The notes beneath the pieces are model-generated. The model searched no databases. It was given only the letters and a program-made list of their open reading frames with translations, and was not told the DNA's origin. A program made the position numbers and the translations under genes. Shown here piece after piece: positions 5,914-6,505 of a DNA stretch of 6,505 nucleotides. Positions within the stretch are counted from its first letter, which is position 1, and each line of letters opens with the position of its first letter. The DNA is from an uncultured Eubacteriales bacterium (GTDB lineage Bacteria; Bacillota; Clostridia; Oscillospirales; Acutalibacteraceae), in NCBI GenBank assembly GCA_948815685.1, contig CAQJOC010000052.1, forward strand, positions 1,850 through 8,354, read 5' to 3'.

Positions 5914-6505
5914 TTAACTCTTATTATTCTCATCTAAAATCAATTGGAATATCTGTTTTGAAGTTTGAGGATCACGGAGACATAGCCCTTCGGTTAAGCC
6001 TGTTATTAGAGACTGCACAAAAATTAAGGACACCGGGAAAAGAAGAAATGCCTCATCAATAGCTGACTATAGACGTTCTGCTTTTTCACTTCCGACAATT
6101 TCCTTAATTTGTTCAAACCTTTCTGAAGCTATCGCATAGTCAAGCATATTATAATCTATTGAATCTGATATCAATTCTTCTTTAAAGCTGTCAACTATAT
6201 CTTTTAAGTAATTGAGTATAGTCTGGGAGGTGTACAATTCCGCCTTAGTATTTAATTCAAGGTTTTATCTCATTGTAAAGTTCATGATTTTTTCTATCTA
6301 CACCTGAGCCACAGGCACTTAATGCGACAACTAATAGTTCTGAGTACATATTTTCACCTGTAAAAGCAGCATTGGATGCATAAGCAGAGCCAATGCTGTT
6401 TAACATTATTGATAAATACTCATCTAAATAATAGGATTTATCTCCTAATTCCTTTCTAATTTCACCTGCGATCCTCCAAAAATCTGCCATTGCCTTTCTT
6501 ATTCC
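5914..6505 (-). pseudogene. Unknown gene broken by frameshift and TAG, 5' end outside window
   Basis: The frame is open from the right edge. An ATG at 6490 (MADFWRIAGEIRKELGDK) exists but has no well-placed ribosome binding site, and the frame continues upstream (GIRKA), so the true start may lie outside. It runs through SIMLNSIGSAYASNAAFTGE and HELYNEIKP to TGA 6259-6257. Dropping one A from the AAAA at 6263-6266 joins it to NLELNTKAELYTSQTILNYL, which continues through DYNMLDYAIASERFEQIKEI to TAG 6069-6067. The same frame then goes on for 50 residues (SAIDEAFLLFPVSLIFVQSL, then DPQTSKQIFQLILDENNKS) to a double TAA at 5916-5911. The next gene's ribosome binding site follows 12 nt later, which fits a true gene end there. 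No family is recognised. The protein would be mostly helical. It is also possible that the TAG is the natural end. Confidence 0.55.

Noticed and set aside
5874..6062. Plus-strand 62-aa frame opposite the interrupted gene
   Set aside because: It has no ribosome binding site, and the minus-strand frame has matching gene ends, spacing and a following ribosome binding site.

Overview
The window is AT-rich (roughly 30% G+C by eye). It has strong AGGAGG-type ribosome binding sites, a YwnA-like Rrf2 regulator, a flavodoxin-fold protein with an FSPTGGT loop, and a RecD2-type helicase without RecBC. This fits a low-GC, probably anaerobic Bacillota (clostridial or related) chromosome. The right-hand part and the central intergenic region look like accessory or mobile DNA. 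No tRNA, rRNA or CRISPR array was seen.

Left (1-841, minus strand): a two-gene operon, read right to left. It has a good promoter (TTGACA-17-TATATT), an operator-like palindrome over the predicted transcription start, an Rrf2-family regulator that probably starts at GTG 761, and after 37 nt the 5' part of a flavodoxin-domain protein cut by the window edge.

Centre-left (842-1369): a gene-free stretch of about 530 bases that is far from empty. It carries five copies of a (G)TAATCGTTACA motif, four TGCACCC motifs, a 13-bp perfect inverted repeat and two hairpins (18-bp and 7-bp stems). I read it as leftover ends of a mobile element, or an undescribed structured element. A promoter for the next gene closes the stretch.

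Centre (1370-2393, plus strand): a YhcG/DUF1016-family PD-(D/E)XK nuclease gene broken by a one-base insertion and an in-frame TAA at a normally conserved Glu codon. It is followed by recD2 (2542-4710), which is intact and has its own extended -10 promoter inside a perfect 12-bp inverted repeat.

Right (4796-6505, minus strand): a run of small genes of unknown function read towards recD2. In order of transcription they are a gene entering from the right edge and broken by a frameshift and a TAG, a 118-codon gene interrupted by TAA, an intact 76-aa single-pass membrane protein, and an intact 132-aa helical charged protein. At least three genes in the window carry inactivating lesions while their neighbours are intact. 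A decaying accessory island is the simplest explanation; recoding is an alternative that can be tested.
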